Positions 18,945-28,246 of a stretch of 64,000 nucleotides of DNA are shown one piece after another. The stretch spans positions 335,559 through 399,558 of the forward strand of contig NZ_JAEMNV010000004.1 of the NCBI RefSeq assembly GCF_016482825.1, in the 5' to 3' direction. The position numbers and the translations under genes are program-made. This DNA comes from Antrihabitans stalagmiti. Lineage in GTDB: Bacteria; Actinomycetota; Actinomycetes; Mycobacteriales; Mycobacteriaceae. The notes below the pieces were generated by a model. The model was not told where the DNA came from, made no database searches, and saw only the letters and a program-made list of their open reading frames with translations. Every line of letters starts with the position of its first letter. Within the stretch, counting starts at the first letter, position 1.

Positions 18945-19710
18945 CAGCGAAGTGGCCAACCTTGCCGGGGTCACCGTACGGGCGCTTCGCCACTACCACC
19001 AGGTCGGCGTGCTCGAGGAGCCCGAGCGCGGCAGCAACGGCTATCGCAGCTACGACGTGCACGACCTCGTCCGCGTATTGCGCATCAAACGGCTTGCGTC
19101 CCTTGGGATATCGCTCGATCGGATGTCCGAACTTCTCGACGACACCGAGGATGCATCGTCGTTGCTCGACGAACTGGACCTGGAGTTGGCTGGACAGATC
19201 GACCGGCTGACGAAGCAGCGGGAGGTCATCGCTCAACTGCGTGACCACAACGCGGCGCCAGACCTGCCGCCCGAGCTTGCTCGATTCGCAGGCCCGTTCT
19301 CTGCGGCCTTTGCCAACGCCGGACTGTCCCCGGACTTGGCGAAAAGCGACCGGCTGCACTCGGTGTTGCTCGCCCATCTGGCCGGGGAGGACGCGATGCC
19401 GTATTTGACGAGCTTCTACGAATGGCTGAGCGATCCCGAGCGACTCCCGGCAGTAACCACGTTCGCTGAACGCTTCGGAGAGCTCGGCCCCGACAGCACC
19501 GACGACGACATAGCCGCAGCTGTCGATTTTGCCGTCGAGGCATTCGGATCCGTGGTCGGCGAGGGGTTCGTCGCCGATCTGAACCGCACGTTGGGAGGGT
19601 CTGCCGACCTGCTCGGCGACTACACCTTCGACCTGGTCAATGATCAGCAGCGGCAGGCACTCGAGCGATTCGACGCCGCGTCTCGCGCCAAGGCCTCCAG
19701 GAACGAGTAA
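18937..19710 (+). CDS. MerR-family regulator
   Basis: 257 aa from the ATG at 18937. The N-terminal winged helix is canonical: SSEVANLAGVTVRALRHYHQVGVLEE and GYRSYDVHDLVRVLRIKRLASLGISL. A coiled-coil dimerisation helix follows (about 75-110), then a helical effector domain of about 140 residues, as in TipA/BmrR-like regulators of multidrug efflux. No metal-binding Cys is visible. Because it overlaps the MFS gene it probably senses that pump's substrate. Confidence 0.9.
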   Translation: MRSSEVANLAGVTVRALRHYHQVGVLEEPERGSNGYRSYDVHDLVRVLRIKRLASLGISLDRMSELLDDTEDASSLLDELDLELAGQIDRLTKQREVIAQLRDHNAAPDLPPELARFAGPFSAAFANAGLSPDLAKSDRLHSVLLAHLAGEDAMPYLTSFYEWLSDPERLPAVTTFAERFGELGPDSTDDDIAAAVDFAVEAFGSVVGEGFVADLNRTLGGSADLLGDYTFDLVNDQQRQALERFDAASRAKASRNE

Positions 19711-19711
19711 A

Positions 19712-19741
19712 GCCCTGACCCGCATCTCTGCGGATCAGGGC
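19712..19741. terminator. Bidirectional terminator between merR gene and tRNA-Pro
   Basis: A 13-bp stem with one mismatch (19712-19724 with 19729-19741) and a 4-base loop. On the minus strand it is followed by TTTAC, suiting the tRNA-Pro transcript; on the plus strand it directly follows the MerR stop codon. Confidence 0.65.
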
Positions 19742-19765
19742 CTACCTTGTGTCTCAACCAACACG

Positions 19766-19839
<74 letters not shown>

Positions 19840-19859
19840 TGTTTGCAACCTGCGTCAGC

Positions 19860-21071
19860 TTACAGCAGTTGGTGATTAGGACGTAAATCGCCAGCTCGCG
19901 GCTGTTTTCGGCGTAATGCGAGCACCGGTAGCCAGGCAAGCAGGGCCACGACGACCAGCGTCGTGAGCCAGGGCAGTCGCCACCACCAGCGGATTCCGAC
20001 GTCTTGATCCGGCTGCGGCGCAACACCCCAAGGACGCGCCGTCGCCGACCACACCAGAAACGCGTCGCCGATCGGGAGCAGGCCGAATGCGTATCTCTTG
20101 GTATCGAGTCCGCTCACTGGAACGCCGAGCAACTCCGCCTCGGATGCGAGTGCAGCAGCAAGGTCGCCGTCGCCGTTGACTCGCGCCGCGCCGAGTGTGA
20201 CCGCCGTGGCGGACAAACTGATTCCGAGTACGAGGGGTCCGGAGTCGACATCGCCGACGCCGTCGGTGCCGTGCGGGTATTCGCGAATCGCCGGACCGAA
20301 CCCGAGCGGGTAGGCAAGAAACCGAGCACGAAATCCCGCGTACTGCTCCCGCGCGAACGCAGGATCGATCTCGACAAGAAATCGGTGGATCACGCTCTGC
20401 GACGTAGCACGCGCGCCTTCGATGGGTCGACCGTCGATTGGGTCGACACGGTGCGGCAGCAGACCCGTCGCGGGGTCGAGGCGCTCCCGAACCCCATCGA
20501 GCCAGCGCGCGATCGTGTCGCCGAAACGTGGTTGAACGAGTTGGTCGTGCAACGCCAACGACGCGATCGCCACCGTCGAGTCGACCGGCCAGGCCTGACC
20601 CGGATAGGCCTGCAGAAACGGCGTCGCAGCGGCGTCGAAGGCGGCAGCGAGGTCGGCGCTCGTCTGCTCGTAGCGAGCGGCTTCACCTGCGTTGACGTCG
20701 GGTTGTAAAGCGATGATTCCGCCGCGAAGCCAGTTCGTCCAACCCGCGTAGAAGACGCCGTATTCAGGAACCAGCCCGGCGCTGAAAGGCGCTGTGCCAT
20801 AGCTGGATTCGATGCGAGACAACGCCCAGCGAGCTTCCTTCACTGCCGCGTCGGCGCGAGCTGTATCCGTCAGCCCGACCTGCACCCACGCCATCCCGTA
20901 CAGCGCGTTGGCGAACAGATAGCCCTCGGGAAACTGTTGCTGCGCATCATGATCCGTGCCGCCGTCCAACGCCGACCGGACGAACTCGAGTTGCTTCTCA
21001 GCAGCACCGGGGAGTTCGTTCGTGCTCGCGGTCGGCAGCAGAAAACGGATCGAGGCGAGCAGGCACAACAA
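19860..21071 (-). CDS. Membrane-anchored protein, linalool-dehydratase-like
   Basis: 403 aa if started at the TTG at 21069-21071. It has an N-terminal membrane segment, a soluble helical domain of about 340 residues rich in aromatic-Gly motifs (YGVFYAGWTNWLRGG, AWPVDSTVAIASLA) and a C-terminal membrane helix (LPWLTTLVVVALLAWLPVLAL). The alpha/alpha-barrel look resembles the linalool dehydratase/isomerase-like family; function unknown. The TTG start cuts the first membrane helix short: translation from a CTG at 21120-21122, overlapping the upstream TGA as CTGA, would give an intact signal anchor (TRFVRVVLAACAIVVSLLCL). No ATG, GTG or TTG lies between. Confidence 0.65.
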   Translation of the reverse strand: MLCLLASIRFLLPTASTNELPGAAEKQLEFVRSALDGGTDHDAQQQFPEGYLFANALYGMAWVQVGLTDTARADAAVKEARWALSRIESSYGTAPFSAGLVPEYGVFYAGWTNWLRGGIIALQPDVNAGEAARYEQTSADLAAAFDAAATPFLQAYPGQAWPVDSTVAIASLALHDQLVQPRFGDTIARWLDGVRERLDPATGLLPHRVDPIDGRPIEGARATSQSVIHRFLVEIDPAFAREQYAGFRARFLAYPLGFGPAIREYPHGTDGVGDVDSGPLVLGISLSATAVTLGAARVNGDGDLAAALASEAELLGVPVSGLDTKRYAFGLLPIGDAFLVWSATARPWGVAPQPDQDVGIRWWWRLPWLTTLVVVALLAWLPVLALRRKQPRAGDLRPNHQLL

Positions 21072-21118
21072 GCTGACGACAATTGCGCACGCCGCGAGAA
21101 CTACCCGAACAAAACGGG

Positions 21119-22078
21119 TCAGCTCACCACTGCTTCCGACGTCGACGCGCCGTGATTCGTTCCGGAATCAGCCTTGCGCGGCGGTGCGGGAATCAGCGTC
21201 AGCAGCGTCGCTTCCGGACGGCAGCAGAACCGTGCAGGCGCCCACGGCGACGTGCCGATACCGGCCGACACGTGCAGTTGCGTGTGCGCACCCCACTTCG
21301 ACGGACCCTTGACGCGGGAACGATCGATGTTGCAATTGGTGACGATCGCGCCGTAGAACGGCAGGCACAGTTGGCCGCCGTGAGTGTGGCCTGCGAGGAC
21401 GAGGTCGTAACCGTCGTGTGCGAACTGGTCGAGGACGCGCGGCTCGGGGGAGTGCGTCAGGCCGAGACGTAGGTCGGCAAGCGGGTTGGGCACACCGGCC
21501 ACCGTGTCGTAGCGGTCGCGCTTCAGATGCGGATCGTCTACGCCGGCACTGGCGATCCGCACACCCGCAACCTCGAGCTCGCGGCGGACATGCGTGACAT
21601 CGAGCCAGCCACGCTCGGTGAACGCGGCCCGCAGGTCCTTCCACGGCAACGGATCGCCGAGGACCCGCTTGTGATCCTTCTTGAAGTACTTGAGCGGGTT
21701 CTTCGGGACCGGCGCAAAGTAGTCGTTGCTACCGAAGACGAAAAGTCCAGGACGAGCGAGCAACCCGCCGAGCGCCTGCACCACAGCGGGAACTGCCTTC
21801 GGGTGCGACAGATTGTCGCCGGTGTTGACGACTAGGTCGGGTTCGAGCCTGTCGAGTTCGCGCAGCCAGTTCTGTTTGAGGCGCTGCCCCGGCGTCATGT
21901 GCAGGTCGCTGATGTGCAGCACCCGAATCGTCGATGCACCGGGTTCGAGCACCGGCATCGTTGTTTCGCGGAGCGTGAATGCGTTGCGCTCGATGAGCGA
22001 GGCATATCCGATACCGAGGACGGCAGCGCCAGCTGCCCCTCCGGCGGCGCGCGTTAGGACCTTCCGGGTGTCAGACAC
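21119..22078 (-). CDS. Membrane-anchored metallophosphoesterase (Rv3683-like)
   Basis: 319 aa from the GTG at 22076-22078. A Tat/Sec-like hydrophobic N-terminus (AAGGAAGAAVLGIGYASLI) precedes a calcineurin-like phosphoesterase domain: metal motifs HISDLHMTP, NTGDNLSH, GSNDY and GHTHGGQL are all present, so the binuclear metal site should be complete. Substrate unknown; YkuE-like members act on phospholipid-like molecules. In M. tuberculosis the orthologue is the next gene after ponA2, as here with yqeY between. Confidence 0.87.
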   Translation of the reverse strand: MSDTRKVLTRAAGGAAGAAVLGIGYASLIERNAFTLRETTMPVLEPGASTIRVLHISDLHMTPGQRLKQNWLRELDRLEPDLVVNTGDNLSHPKAVPAVVQALGGLLARPGLFVFGSNDYFAPVPKNPLKYFKKDHKRVLGDPLPWKDLRAAFTERGWLDVTHVRRELEVAGVRIASAGVDDPHLKRDRYDTVAGVPNPLADLRLGLTHSPEPRVLDQFAHDGYDLVLAGHTHGGQLCLPFYGAIVTNCNIDRSRVKGPSKWGAHTQLHVSAGIGTSPWAPARFCCRPEATLLTLIPAPPRKADSGTNHGASTSEAVVS

Positions 22079-22146
22079 CGTACAAGGATAATTGACGCGC
22101 GAAATCCGCGAGCGATTGTAGATACCGGACGCGTAGCGTTGCGCCC

Positions 22147-22612
22147 ATGGCTGAACTCAAGGCGCAATTGCGGAGCGATCTCACGGCGGCGATGAAGGCA
22201 AAGGACGCGCTGCGGCGCGAGACCCTGCGCATGCTGCTCGCAGCTGTCCAGACGGCTGAAGTGTCGGGAACGCAAGCGCATGACCTCACCGACGAGGACG
22301 TGTTGAAGATCCTCGCGAAGGAATCGAAGAAGCGCGGCGAGTCTGCCGAGATCTACACCGAGAACGGCCGCGGCGAGCTGGCAGCGAAGGAACGCGCAGA
22401 GGCGCAGATCATCGACGAGTATCTGCCGACCCCGTACAACGACGCAGAACTTGCGGATGCGGTCGACACGGCCATCGCTCAAGTTGCCGAGGCACTCGGC
22501 GAGCGGGCCGTCGATGCGGCAGATGGGCCAGGTCATGAAGGCCGCCAACGCCCTTGTGCAAGGAAAAGCCGACGGTTCCCGCATTTCGGCGGCGGTCAAA
22601 GCCCGCCTCTAG
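22147..22612 (+). pseudogene. yqeY: GatB/YqeY-domain protein, frameshifted
   Basis: Residues 1-119 (MAELKAQLRSDLTAAMKAKD onward) are a normal YqeY domain, the tRNA-amidotransferase-associated helical domain. At the GGG of 22505-22507 one extra G shifts the frame: removing it restores E-R-P-S-M-R-Q-M-G-Q-V-M-K-A-A-N and an ordinary family C-terminus ending SAAVKARL with TAG at 22610-22612 (154 aa). Without correction the frame runs on across the palindrome at 22622 and antisense over the end of ponA2 to 22815, ending in an unnatural Gly/Ser-rich tail. It may be a sequencing error, a real mutation or, less likely, programmed frameshifting. Confidence 0.8.
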
Positions 22613-22621
22613 GGCCTTCGG

Positions 22622-22667
22622 CTCGTGAGTCTTTTCGGAGGTCAGGCCCTCCGAAAAGACTCACGAG
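22622..22667. repeat. Palindromic repeat, copy 3 (GTGAGTC subtype)
   Basis: Perfect inverted repeat with 20-bp arms (22622-22641 and 22648-22667), 6-base loop, same arm sequence as copies 1 and 5. It lies between the convergent ends of yqeY (22612) and ponA2 (22680), where it could terminate both transcripts. Confidence 0.88.
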
Positions 22668-22679
22668 CGGCGTAGCCGC

Positions 22680-25058
22680 CTACCTCGGCGGTATCGGCAG
22701 CCCAGGTATCGGGGGCAGTGGCGGTAGCGGAGGCAGCGGTGGTCGGGGAGCGCCCGGCGGTGCAGGTTCCGGACGTGGTGCAGGCGGCGGCTTCGCACTG
22801 CCGTCGCTCACGTAGATGATCACCGTCGACCCCGGTATCGCCGAACCCGAGGGTGACGTTCCTGTCACCGTTCCGCGACTCTGCGTACCCGATGTGGTGA
22901 TCGCGTTGACCTGGAAGCCTGCTCCGGTCAACTGAGCCGTCGCCGAACCCTGACTCAAGCCGGTGACGTCGGGGACCTGTGCGTTCTGTGATCCGCGCGC
23001 GTACTTCTGATCTATCGGAGGCAGCGCAGGAGGCGGGAAACCGCCGAGAATGGGCTTGATCGCGTTGTACCAGGTCCTGGCAGGTTCGTTACCGCCGAAC
23101 AGGTTGCCGCTGCCGCAGTTGCGCAGCGGGAACGAGCAGATCTCGCCGGGCGTCGGGGTATCGCCGTAGACGTACGCCGCGCCTGCGAGGGAGTCGGTGA
23201 AAGCGAGGAAGCCCGACGAGCGGTGCGATTCGGTGGTACCCGTCTTGCCCGACACCGGGAGGTTCCAGCCCGTCGCGCTGGCAGCCGCGGCGGACGTGCC
23301 TGCGCCGATGTCGTCCTTGCTCATTGCGTTGGCGAGCGTGTTCGCCAAACCGGGTTCGACGACCTGCTCGCATGCCTGCTGGGACAGCGGAACCGGCTTC
23401 CCTTCGCGATCGAAGATCGAGTCGATCGGGGTCGGCGGGCACCACTTGCCGGACGACGCGAGGGTTGCTGCAACGTTCGACAGTTCGAGCGGATTGACCG
23501 CTGTCGGCCCGAGGGTGAACGACCCGAGGTTCTGTTCCTTGACCATGTCGGCGAGGCTCTGGTCGGTGAATCCGGACGTGCCCGGGTTCGTGTACGAGCG
23601 CAGTCCGAGGCGGACCGCCATATCGACCGTCGCGGGGACGCCGACAGCCTGGATCAACTTCACGAATGCCGTGTTGGGCGAGGTTGCGAGCGCTTCGGTC
23701 ACCGACATCGGCGACTTGTACGGTCCGGCGTTCTCGACGCAGTACGTGGCGGCCGGGCAGCCTCTCGCGCCGCCGTTGCCGAGGCCTTTTGCCTCGAAGC
23801 GCTTCGGCACGTCGAGCGTGGCGTTGATGCCGAGACCTTTCTCCATGGCTGCGGCAGTGGTGAAGATCTTGAAGATCGAGCCCGCGCCGTCACCGACCAT
23901 GGAGAACGGCTGCGGTTGCACGGTCTCGTTCTTGTCGCCGTCGAGGCCGTAGGTCCTGCTGCTCGCCATCGCGAGGATCCGGTGGGAGTCCTGCCCGGGA
24001 GCGATCACGTTCATGACCTCGGCGATGTCGCCGAGTTCGGGATCGGCCGCGTTGGAGACGGCGGCCTTGGTCGATGCCTGTATCGCAGGGTCGAGTGTCG
24101 TCTTGATCAGGTAGCCGCCGCGATCGATCTGTTCGCGACTGATTCCGGCGTTGACGAGGTACTGCAGCGCATAGTCGCAGAAGAAGCCACGGTCGGCCGC
24201 GGCGATGCAGCCACGCGGCAGACCCTTCGGCTCGGGTAGTACACCGAGCGGCTTGGTCTTGGCTTCGCGGATTTCCGCCGCGCGGCTCGGAATGTTCTGG
24301 ATCATCGTGTCGAGGACGGTGTTGCGGCGTTCGGTGACGCCCTCGGGGTTGGTGTAGGGGTTGAGCTTGGAGCTCGACTGCACCATGCCTGCGAGCATCG
24401 CCGACTGCGTTAGGTTGAGCGCCGCCGCGTCGACACCGAAGTAGGTCTGGGCAGCGTCCTGGATCCCGAACGACGAGTTACCGAACGGCACGAGGTTGAG
24501 GTACCTGGTGAGGATCTCGTCTTTCGACAGCTCCTTGTCCAGCGTCAACGCCATCCGGATCTCACGAATCTTGCGAGCAGGCGTTGTTTCGATGGCCGCG
24601 CGACGCTCGGCGTCGGTCTTCGCCACGACGAGCAGCTGGTAGTTCTTCACGTACTGCTGATCGATCGTCGATGCGCCCTGCTGCACTTCGCCGCTGGTGG
24701 TGTTGGTGAGGAACGCACGAAGCGTGCCCTGCCAGTCCACACCCTGGTGCTCGTTGAACCGCTTGTCCTCGATCGAGACGATCGCGGCCTTCATCTCGTT
24801 CGAGATCTTGTCGCTAGGTACTTCGAACCGGCGCTGCTCGTACAACCAGGCGATCGGATTGCCCGCAGCATCGACCATGGTCGACACGGCGGGAACCGTT
24901 CCTTCGACGAGCTCGGCGGAAACGTTGTCGACGGTGTCGGCTGCGCGGTTGGAGATGAAACCGAAACCACCGGCGAGCGGGAACAGCAGCCCCGCCACCA
25001 GGACGGCCGCGAGGAGGCAGCTGCCCGCGAGCTTGGCGATCGTATTAGTGACGGACAC
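22680..25058 (-). CDS. ponA2: Bifunctional penicillin-binding protein with PASTA domain
   Basis: 792 aa from the GTG at 25056-25058. Class A PBP: an N-terminal membrane helix (AGSCLLAAVLVAGLLFPLAGG), a glycosyltransferase domain with EDKRFNEHQGVDW and the GAST/QQYVKN region (about residues 85-260), then the transpeptidase with active Ser394 in SIFK, SPNTAF as SxN and KTGTTE. One PASTA domain (about 690-755) follows and a low-complexity Pro-rich tail of about 35 residues. It polymerises and cross-links peptidoglycan. Position next to whiB4 on the opposite strand is the same as Rv3682-Rv3681c. Confidence 0.95.
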   Translation of the reverse strand: MSVTNTIAKLAGSCLLAAVLVAGLLFPLAGGFGFISNRAADTVDNVSAELVEGTVPAVSTMVDAAGNPIAWLYEQRRFEVPSDKISNEMKAAIVSIEDKRFNEHQGVDWQGTLRAFLTNTTSGEVQQGASTIDQQYVKNYQLLVVAKTDAERRAAIETTPARKIREIRMALTLDKELSKDEILTRYLNLVPFGNSSFGIQDAAQTYFGVDAAALNLTQSAMLAGMVQSSSKLNPYTNPEGVTERRNTVLDTMIQNIPSRAAEIREAKTKPLGVLPEPKGLPRGCIAAADRGFFCDYALQYLVNAGISREQIDRGGYLIKTTLDPAIQASTKAAVSNAADPELGDIAEVMNVIAPGQDSHRILAMASSRTYGLDGDKNETVQPQPFSMVGDGAGSIFKIFTTAAAMEKGLGINATLDVPKRFEAKGLGNGGARGCPAATYCVENAGPYKSPMSVTEALATSPNTAFVKLIQAVGVPATVDMAVRLGLRSYTNPGTSGFTDQSLADMVKEQNLGSFTLGPTAVNPLELSNVAATLASSGKWCPPTPIDSIFDREGKPVPLSQQACEQVVEPGLANTLANAMSKDDIGAGTSAAAASATGWNLPVSGKTGTTESHRSSGFLAFTDSLAGAAYVYGDTPTPGEICSFPLRNCGSGNLFGGNEPARTWYNAIKPILGGFPPPALPPIDQKYARGSQNAQVPDVTGLSQGSATAQLTGAGFQVNAITTSGTQSRGTVTGTSPSGSAIPGSTVIIYVSDGSAKPPPAPRPEPAPPGAPRPPLPPLPPLPPIPGLPIPPR

Positions 25059-25260
25059 GAGACACAGAGTACGTGGCGTCGGCGGCACGATCGATCCAGA
25101 AGGCTCGCTTTCGGGTCACGATCAGCGGGCAGCGGGCTCGGTATCCCCTCCAATTGGGGGCTCGCTTTATAACGTTTTGGTGTCCTATGGACGGTCGTAC
25201 CAAAAAAGGCCCGCCTGCACTTGCGCCGGTGCCAACTAGTTCCCTAGATTATGTTCTCAG

Positions 25261-25276
25261 TGTGATACAGCTAACA
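25261..25276 (+). promoter_or_regulatory. CRP-like palindrome in the ponA2-whiB4 intergenic region
   Basis: The 328-bp gap between ponA2 and whiB4 (25059-25386) holds no gene. The 16-mer TGTGATACAGCTAACA matches TGTGA-N6-TCACA at 9 of 10 arm positions. Upstream on the plus strand, TTGCGC (25221-25226) and TAGATT (25245-25250) with an 18-bp spacer could form a promoter whose start would fall just before this site, consistent with repression by CRP. Both promoter and site are sequence matches only. Confidence 0.45.
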
Positions 25277-25386
25277 CGCTGAAAATGAATATGGTGTGGC
25301 TCACTGTGGATCACGAAGATCCACTTGCTACGCGAATTTCTTGAGCGCCGTTGATTCGGTGTTCGGACTGCAAAGGGGCAAACCGA

Positions 25387-25710
25387 ATGCACATGACCAC
25401 CCCGATCGCCCGACTGGACGTGGAAGAAGCAGAGGCAAGAATTGCCTGGGTATCGCAAGCCCGGTGTAGAGAAGTAGATCCAGACCAGTTGTTCGTTCGA
25501 GGCGCGGCGCAGCGTAAAGCCGCAACCATCTGTCGGCACTGCCCAGTGCTGATGCAGTGTGGCGCAGATGCTTTGGACAACCGCGTGGAATTCGGTGTGT
25601 GGGGCGGAATGACGGAACGTCAGCGGAGAGCGTTGCTCAAGCAGCATCCCGAGGTCGACTCGTGGTCCGACTTCTTCGAATCGCAGCGGCATCACCAGCC
25701 GGCTATGTAG
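25387..25710 (+). CDS. whiB4: WhiB-family iron-sulfur regulator WhiB4
   Basis: 107 aa from the ATG at 25387, about 9 bases after GGGGC. Four Cys for a [4Fe-4S] cluster are seen as ARC, then CRHC and MQC (C-Xn-C-X2-C-X5-C), followed by the family turn GVWGGMTERQRRALLKQ. The phrase ELFVRGAAQRKAA-type (here DQLFVRGAAQRKAA) and placement beside ponA2 and the bagAB genes identify it as WhiB4, a redox sensor that controls oxidative-stress genes in mycobacteria. A strong terminator follows. Confidence 0.93.
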   Translation: MHMTTPIARLDVEEAEARIAWVSQARCREVDPDQLFVRGAAQRKAATICRHCPVLMQCGADALDNRVEFGVWGGMTERQRRALLKQHPEVDSWSDFFESQRHHQPAM

Positions 25711-25748
25711 CCGAAGATGTAGCCAAAAGATGTAACCAAGCAAAAAAT

Positions 25749-25775
25749 ACGGCGCAGGGACAGTCCCTGCGCCGT
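25749..25775. terminator. Bidirectional intrinsic terminator
   Basis: A perfect 12-bp GC-rich stem (25749-25760 with 25764-25775) and 3-base loop. T-rich tracts lie on both sides: TTCTGTTTTTT after it on the plus strand (whiB4) and ATTTTTTGC after it on the minus strand (bagB). Confidence 0.92.
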
Positions 25776-25830
25776 TTCTGTTTTTTCGTGAAACATCTGC
25801 ATTCCACATTTATTTGTGGACCGAACGATT

Positions 25831-26958
25831 TCAGCCGTGTCGAGTCAGTTCGTCCGCGACGGCACGCAATGCATCGAGATCGACGACCTCGAACGGAAAT
25901 GTCGGAACGCCGACGATAGCGACCCGCGGATGCGCACCCCTGAACCGTTGCAGGAGACGCTGTTCGCGCTTTGCCGTGAGAACACGTTGCGCGTGCACAC
26001 GCAAAACACCGGCGGCCAAAGCATTTTCGGGCTTGCCTGCCGACTCGAGCTGATCCGCAACGGTCAGCGCGTGATCCGAAGAGAGCGAAGACAATTCGGG
26101 ATGCGTGCGATTGAGGACAAGTCCGGCGAGCGGCATGTTCTCGGTCGAGAGTCGATCGACGAAGAAGGACGCCTCACGAAGCGCGTCGGGTTCGGCAGCC
26201 GAGACGACGATGAAAGCCGTTCCGGGCCTTGACAACAACTCGAACGTCCGTTGTGACCGTGCCCGGAAACCGCCGAACATCGTATCCAGCGACTGTACGA
26301 ACACCGACGCATTGGACAACATCTGCCCGCCGACGATCGTCGAAACACCCTTCAGCGCGAGGCCCATCGCGCCAGTGACGATGCGACCGAAACCGCGACC
26401 GGGAGCAGTGAATACGCGAATCATGCGGCCGTCGAGGAAGTTTCCGAGCCGCTTCGGTGCATCGAGGAAGTCGAGTGCGTTGCGCGACGGTGGAGTGTCG
26501 ACCACGATCAGATCCCAGATGCCCTTGTCGGACAGCTGGCCCAACTTCTCCATCGCCATGTATTCCTGCGTGCCACCGAACGACGACACAGCGGTCTGGT
26601 AGACGGGGTTGGCGAAGATGGATTCGGCCTTCTCCGGCGCATGCTCGACGACCATATCGTCGAACGTGCGCTTCATGTTCAACATCATCGCCTGCAGTTC
26701 GCCCTTGACCTCGGGGCCGAGATTCACAGGCTGCGGATCGTTGTCGAGGCTTTCGACCCCGAGTGCCTGCGCGAGGCGTCTTGCGGGGTCGATCGTCAGC
26801 ACGACGACCTTGCGACCCTGCTCGGCTGCGCGGAGCGCGAGTGCGGCCGCTGTCGTCGTCTTGCCGACACCGCCCGCTCCGCAGCACACGACGAGGTGCG
26901 TGTTCGGGTCGGCGAGGATCCTGCCGATTTCGAGGTTCGGCGCAGTAGAAGTCGTCAT
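25831..26958 (-). CDS. bagB: ArsA/Get3-like ATPase BagB (Rv3680-like)
   Basis: 375 aa. Deviant Walker [21 protein letters not shown] at about residues 27-36, [12 protein letters not shown] and a [13 protein letters not shown] switch place it in the ArsA/Get3 family of SIMIBI ATPases. In M. tuberculosis the adjacent pair Rv3679/Rv3680 was named BagA/BagB for its likeness to eukaryotic Get3, and forms a complex. No Cys triad for arsenite binding is seen, so this is not an arsenite pump subunit. It begins inside the end of bagA (ATGA overlap). Confidence 0.88.
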   Translation of the reverse strand: MTTSTAPNLEIGRILADPNTHLVVCCGAGGVGKTTTAAALALRAAEQGRKVVVLTIDPARRLAQALGVESLDNDPQPVNLGPEVKGELQAMMLNMKRTFDDMVVEHAPEKAESIFANPVYQTAVSSFGGTQEYMAMEKLGQLSDKGIWDLIVVDTPPSRNALDFLDAPKRLGNFLDGRMIRVFTAPGRGFGRIVTGAMGLALKGVSTIVGGQMLSNASVFVQSLDTMFGGFRARSQRTFELLSRPGTAFIVVSAAEPDALREASFFVDRLSTENMPLAGLVLNRTHPELSSLSSDHALTVADQLESAGKPENALAAGVLRVHAQRVLTAKREQRLLQRFRGAHPRVAIVGVPTFPFEVVDLDALRAVADELTRHG

Positions 26959-27989
26959 CGCACACCCTGTTCGCTCAACCGTGCCGCCAATTCGTACAGT
27001 CCGCCGAGATCGACACCTTCGGCAAGCGCGGGAAGGTGCAGCCTGGCGACATCGACCTTGTCGAGTTCGCCCGCTGCGTCGTCCTGGCTCTGCAATGTCG
27101 ACGAATGTTCGATCGTCTCGGTGATGAGGCCTTCGAAGTCCTTGTCCGACAGTTCGATACCGGCCGCCTGGAGACTCTCGCGCACTGCGGCGCTGTCGAT
27201 CTCACCTCGCGCGGCATTCTCGCGGACCTCCTTCGCCAGGATTCCCTGCGATGCGCGGTTGACGATCACTGTCGCGACCTGCAGGTCGGCCGCGGTGAGG
27301 TCGGCGATCGCGTCCGCCGTTTCCTGTACCGGCAGGGCCTCGAGCAGCGTCACGAGGTGAACCACGGTGTCGGGTGAATGCAGAAGGGTCACAACCCCTT
27401 CGCTCTGGGAGGCGACGGGTCCGCCTGCAGCGAGGTCGGCCATCGCCTTGGTGACGTCGAGGAACGTCGTGATGCGGCCGGTCGGCGGTGAATCGACGAC
27501 GACCTCGTCGTAGACGCGCTTACCGGCGTTGTCGGTCCTGATCACACATTCCTTGATCTTGCCGGTGAGGATGACGTCGCGCAGGCCCGGCGCGAGGGTG
27601 GTTACGAACTCGATCGCACCCATCCGCTTCATCGCGCGCCCGGCGAACCCGAGGTTGTAGAACATGTCGAGATACTCGAGAAACGCATGCTCGGTTTCGA
27701 TCGGCAGCGCATAGACCTCGCCGCCACGATCGGCCGTCGCAATCTTGGTCTCGGTCGGAGGGAGTGGCGGAACGTCGAAGAGTTGGGCGATACCCTGCCT
27801 ACCCTCGACTTCGACGAGCAGCACCCGTCGGCCGCCTGCTGCGAGCGTCAGCGCAAGGGCGGCCGCGACGGTGGATTTACCGGTGCCGCCTTTGCCCGAT
27901 ACGAAGTGCAATCGGGCCCTCTCGGCTTTCGCAGGCCACCTGTCCTCGAGTGGGTTGTCCACCTCGAGCGGATTCTCTGTTGAAGACAC
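26955..27989 (-). CDS. bagA: ArsA/Get3-like ATPase BagA (Rv3679-like)
   Basis: 344 aa. Walker [21 protein letters not shown] lies at about residues 31-40, with [15 protein letters not shown] as the switch region. It pairs with bagB by a 4-base overlap and the two very likely make a heteromeric ATPase. The Lys of SGKGG is the intermonomer signature lysine, missing in BagB (CGAGG), so the two subunits probably have unequal roles. Divergent from the DUF4177 gene with 87 bp between starts. Confidence 0.88.
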   Translation of the reverse strand: MSSTENPLEVDNPLEDRWPAKAERARLHFVSGKGGTGKSTVAAALALTLAAGGRRVLLVEVEGRQGIAQLFDVPPLPPTETKIATADRGGEVYALPIETEHAFLEYLDMFYNLGFAGRAMKRMGAIEFVTTLAPGLRDVILTGKIKECVIRTDNAGKRVYDEVVVDSPPTGRITTFLDVTKAMADLAAGGPVASQSEGVVTLLHSPDTVVHLVTLLEALPVQETADAIADLTAADLQVATVIVNRASQGILAKEVRENAARGEIDSAAVRESLQAAGIELSDKDFEGLITETIEHSSTLQSQDDAAGELDKVDVARLHLPALAEGVDLGGLYELAARLSEQGVR

Positions 27990-28076
27990 GTCACGAGCCT
28001 ATAACTAGGTCTGTCGAACGAGCGGACCGATGGGGGAATCCGCATACACGAGGCAAAGGCGTCTACCCTCAGCGAC

Positions 28077-28241
28077 ATGAGTGAATTGACCACCTGGGAG
28101 TACGCGACTGTTCCGTTGCTCACCCACGTAACCAAGCAAATTCTCGACCAATGGGGTTCCGATGGCTGGGAACTCGTCACCGTGCTGCCCGGCCCGACCG
28201 GTGAGCAGCACGTCGCCTACCTGAAGCGCCCGAAGGGCTGA
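28077..28241 (+). CDS. DUF4177 small protein (Rv3678A-like)
   Basis: 54 aa, MSELTTWEYATVPLLTHVTK and onwards. The pattern WEYATVPLL...ILDQWGSDGWELVTVL is the DUF4177 signature, a small beta-alpha-beta fold of unknown function. It lies 5 bp before the RidA gene and is conserved at this position in mycobacteria. Too short for many gene callers. Confidence 0.85.
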   Translation: MSELTTWEYATVPLLTHVTKQILDQWGSDGWELVTVLPGPTGEQHVAYLKRPKG

Positions 28242-28246
28242 GTCGG

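Noticed and set aside
22613..22815. Gly/Ser-rich C-terminal extension of YqeY
   Set aside because: Created by a frameshift; it translates the palindrome at 22622 and the antisense of the ponA2 tail.
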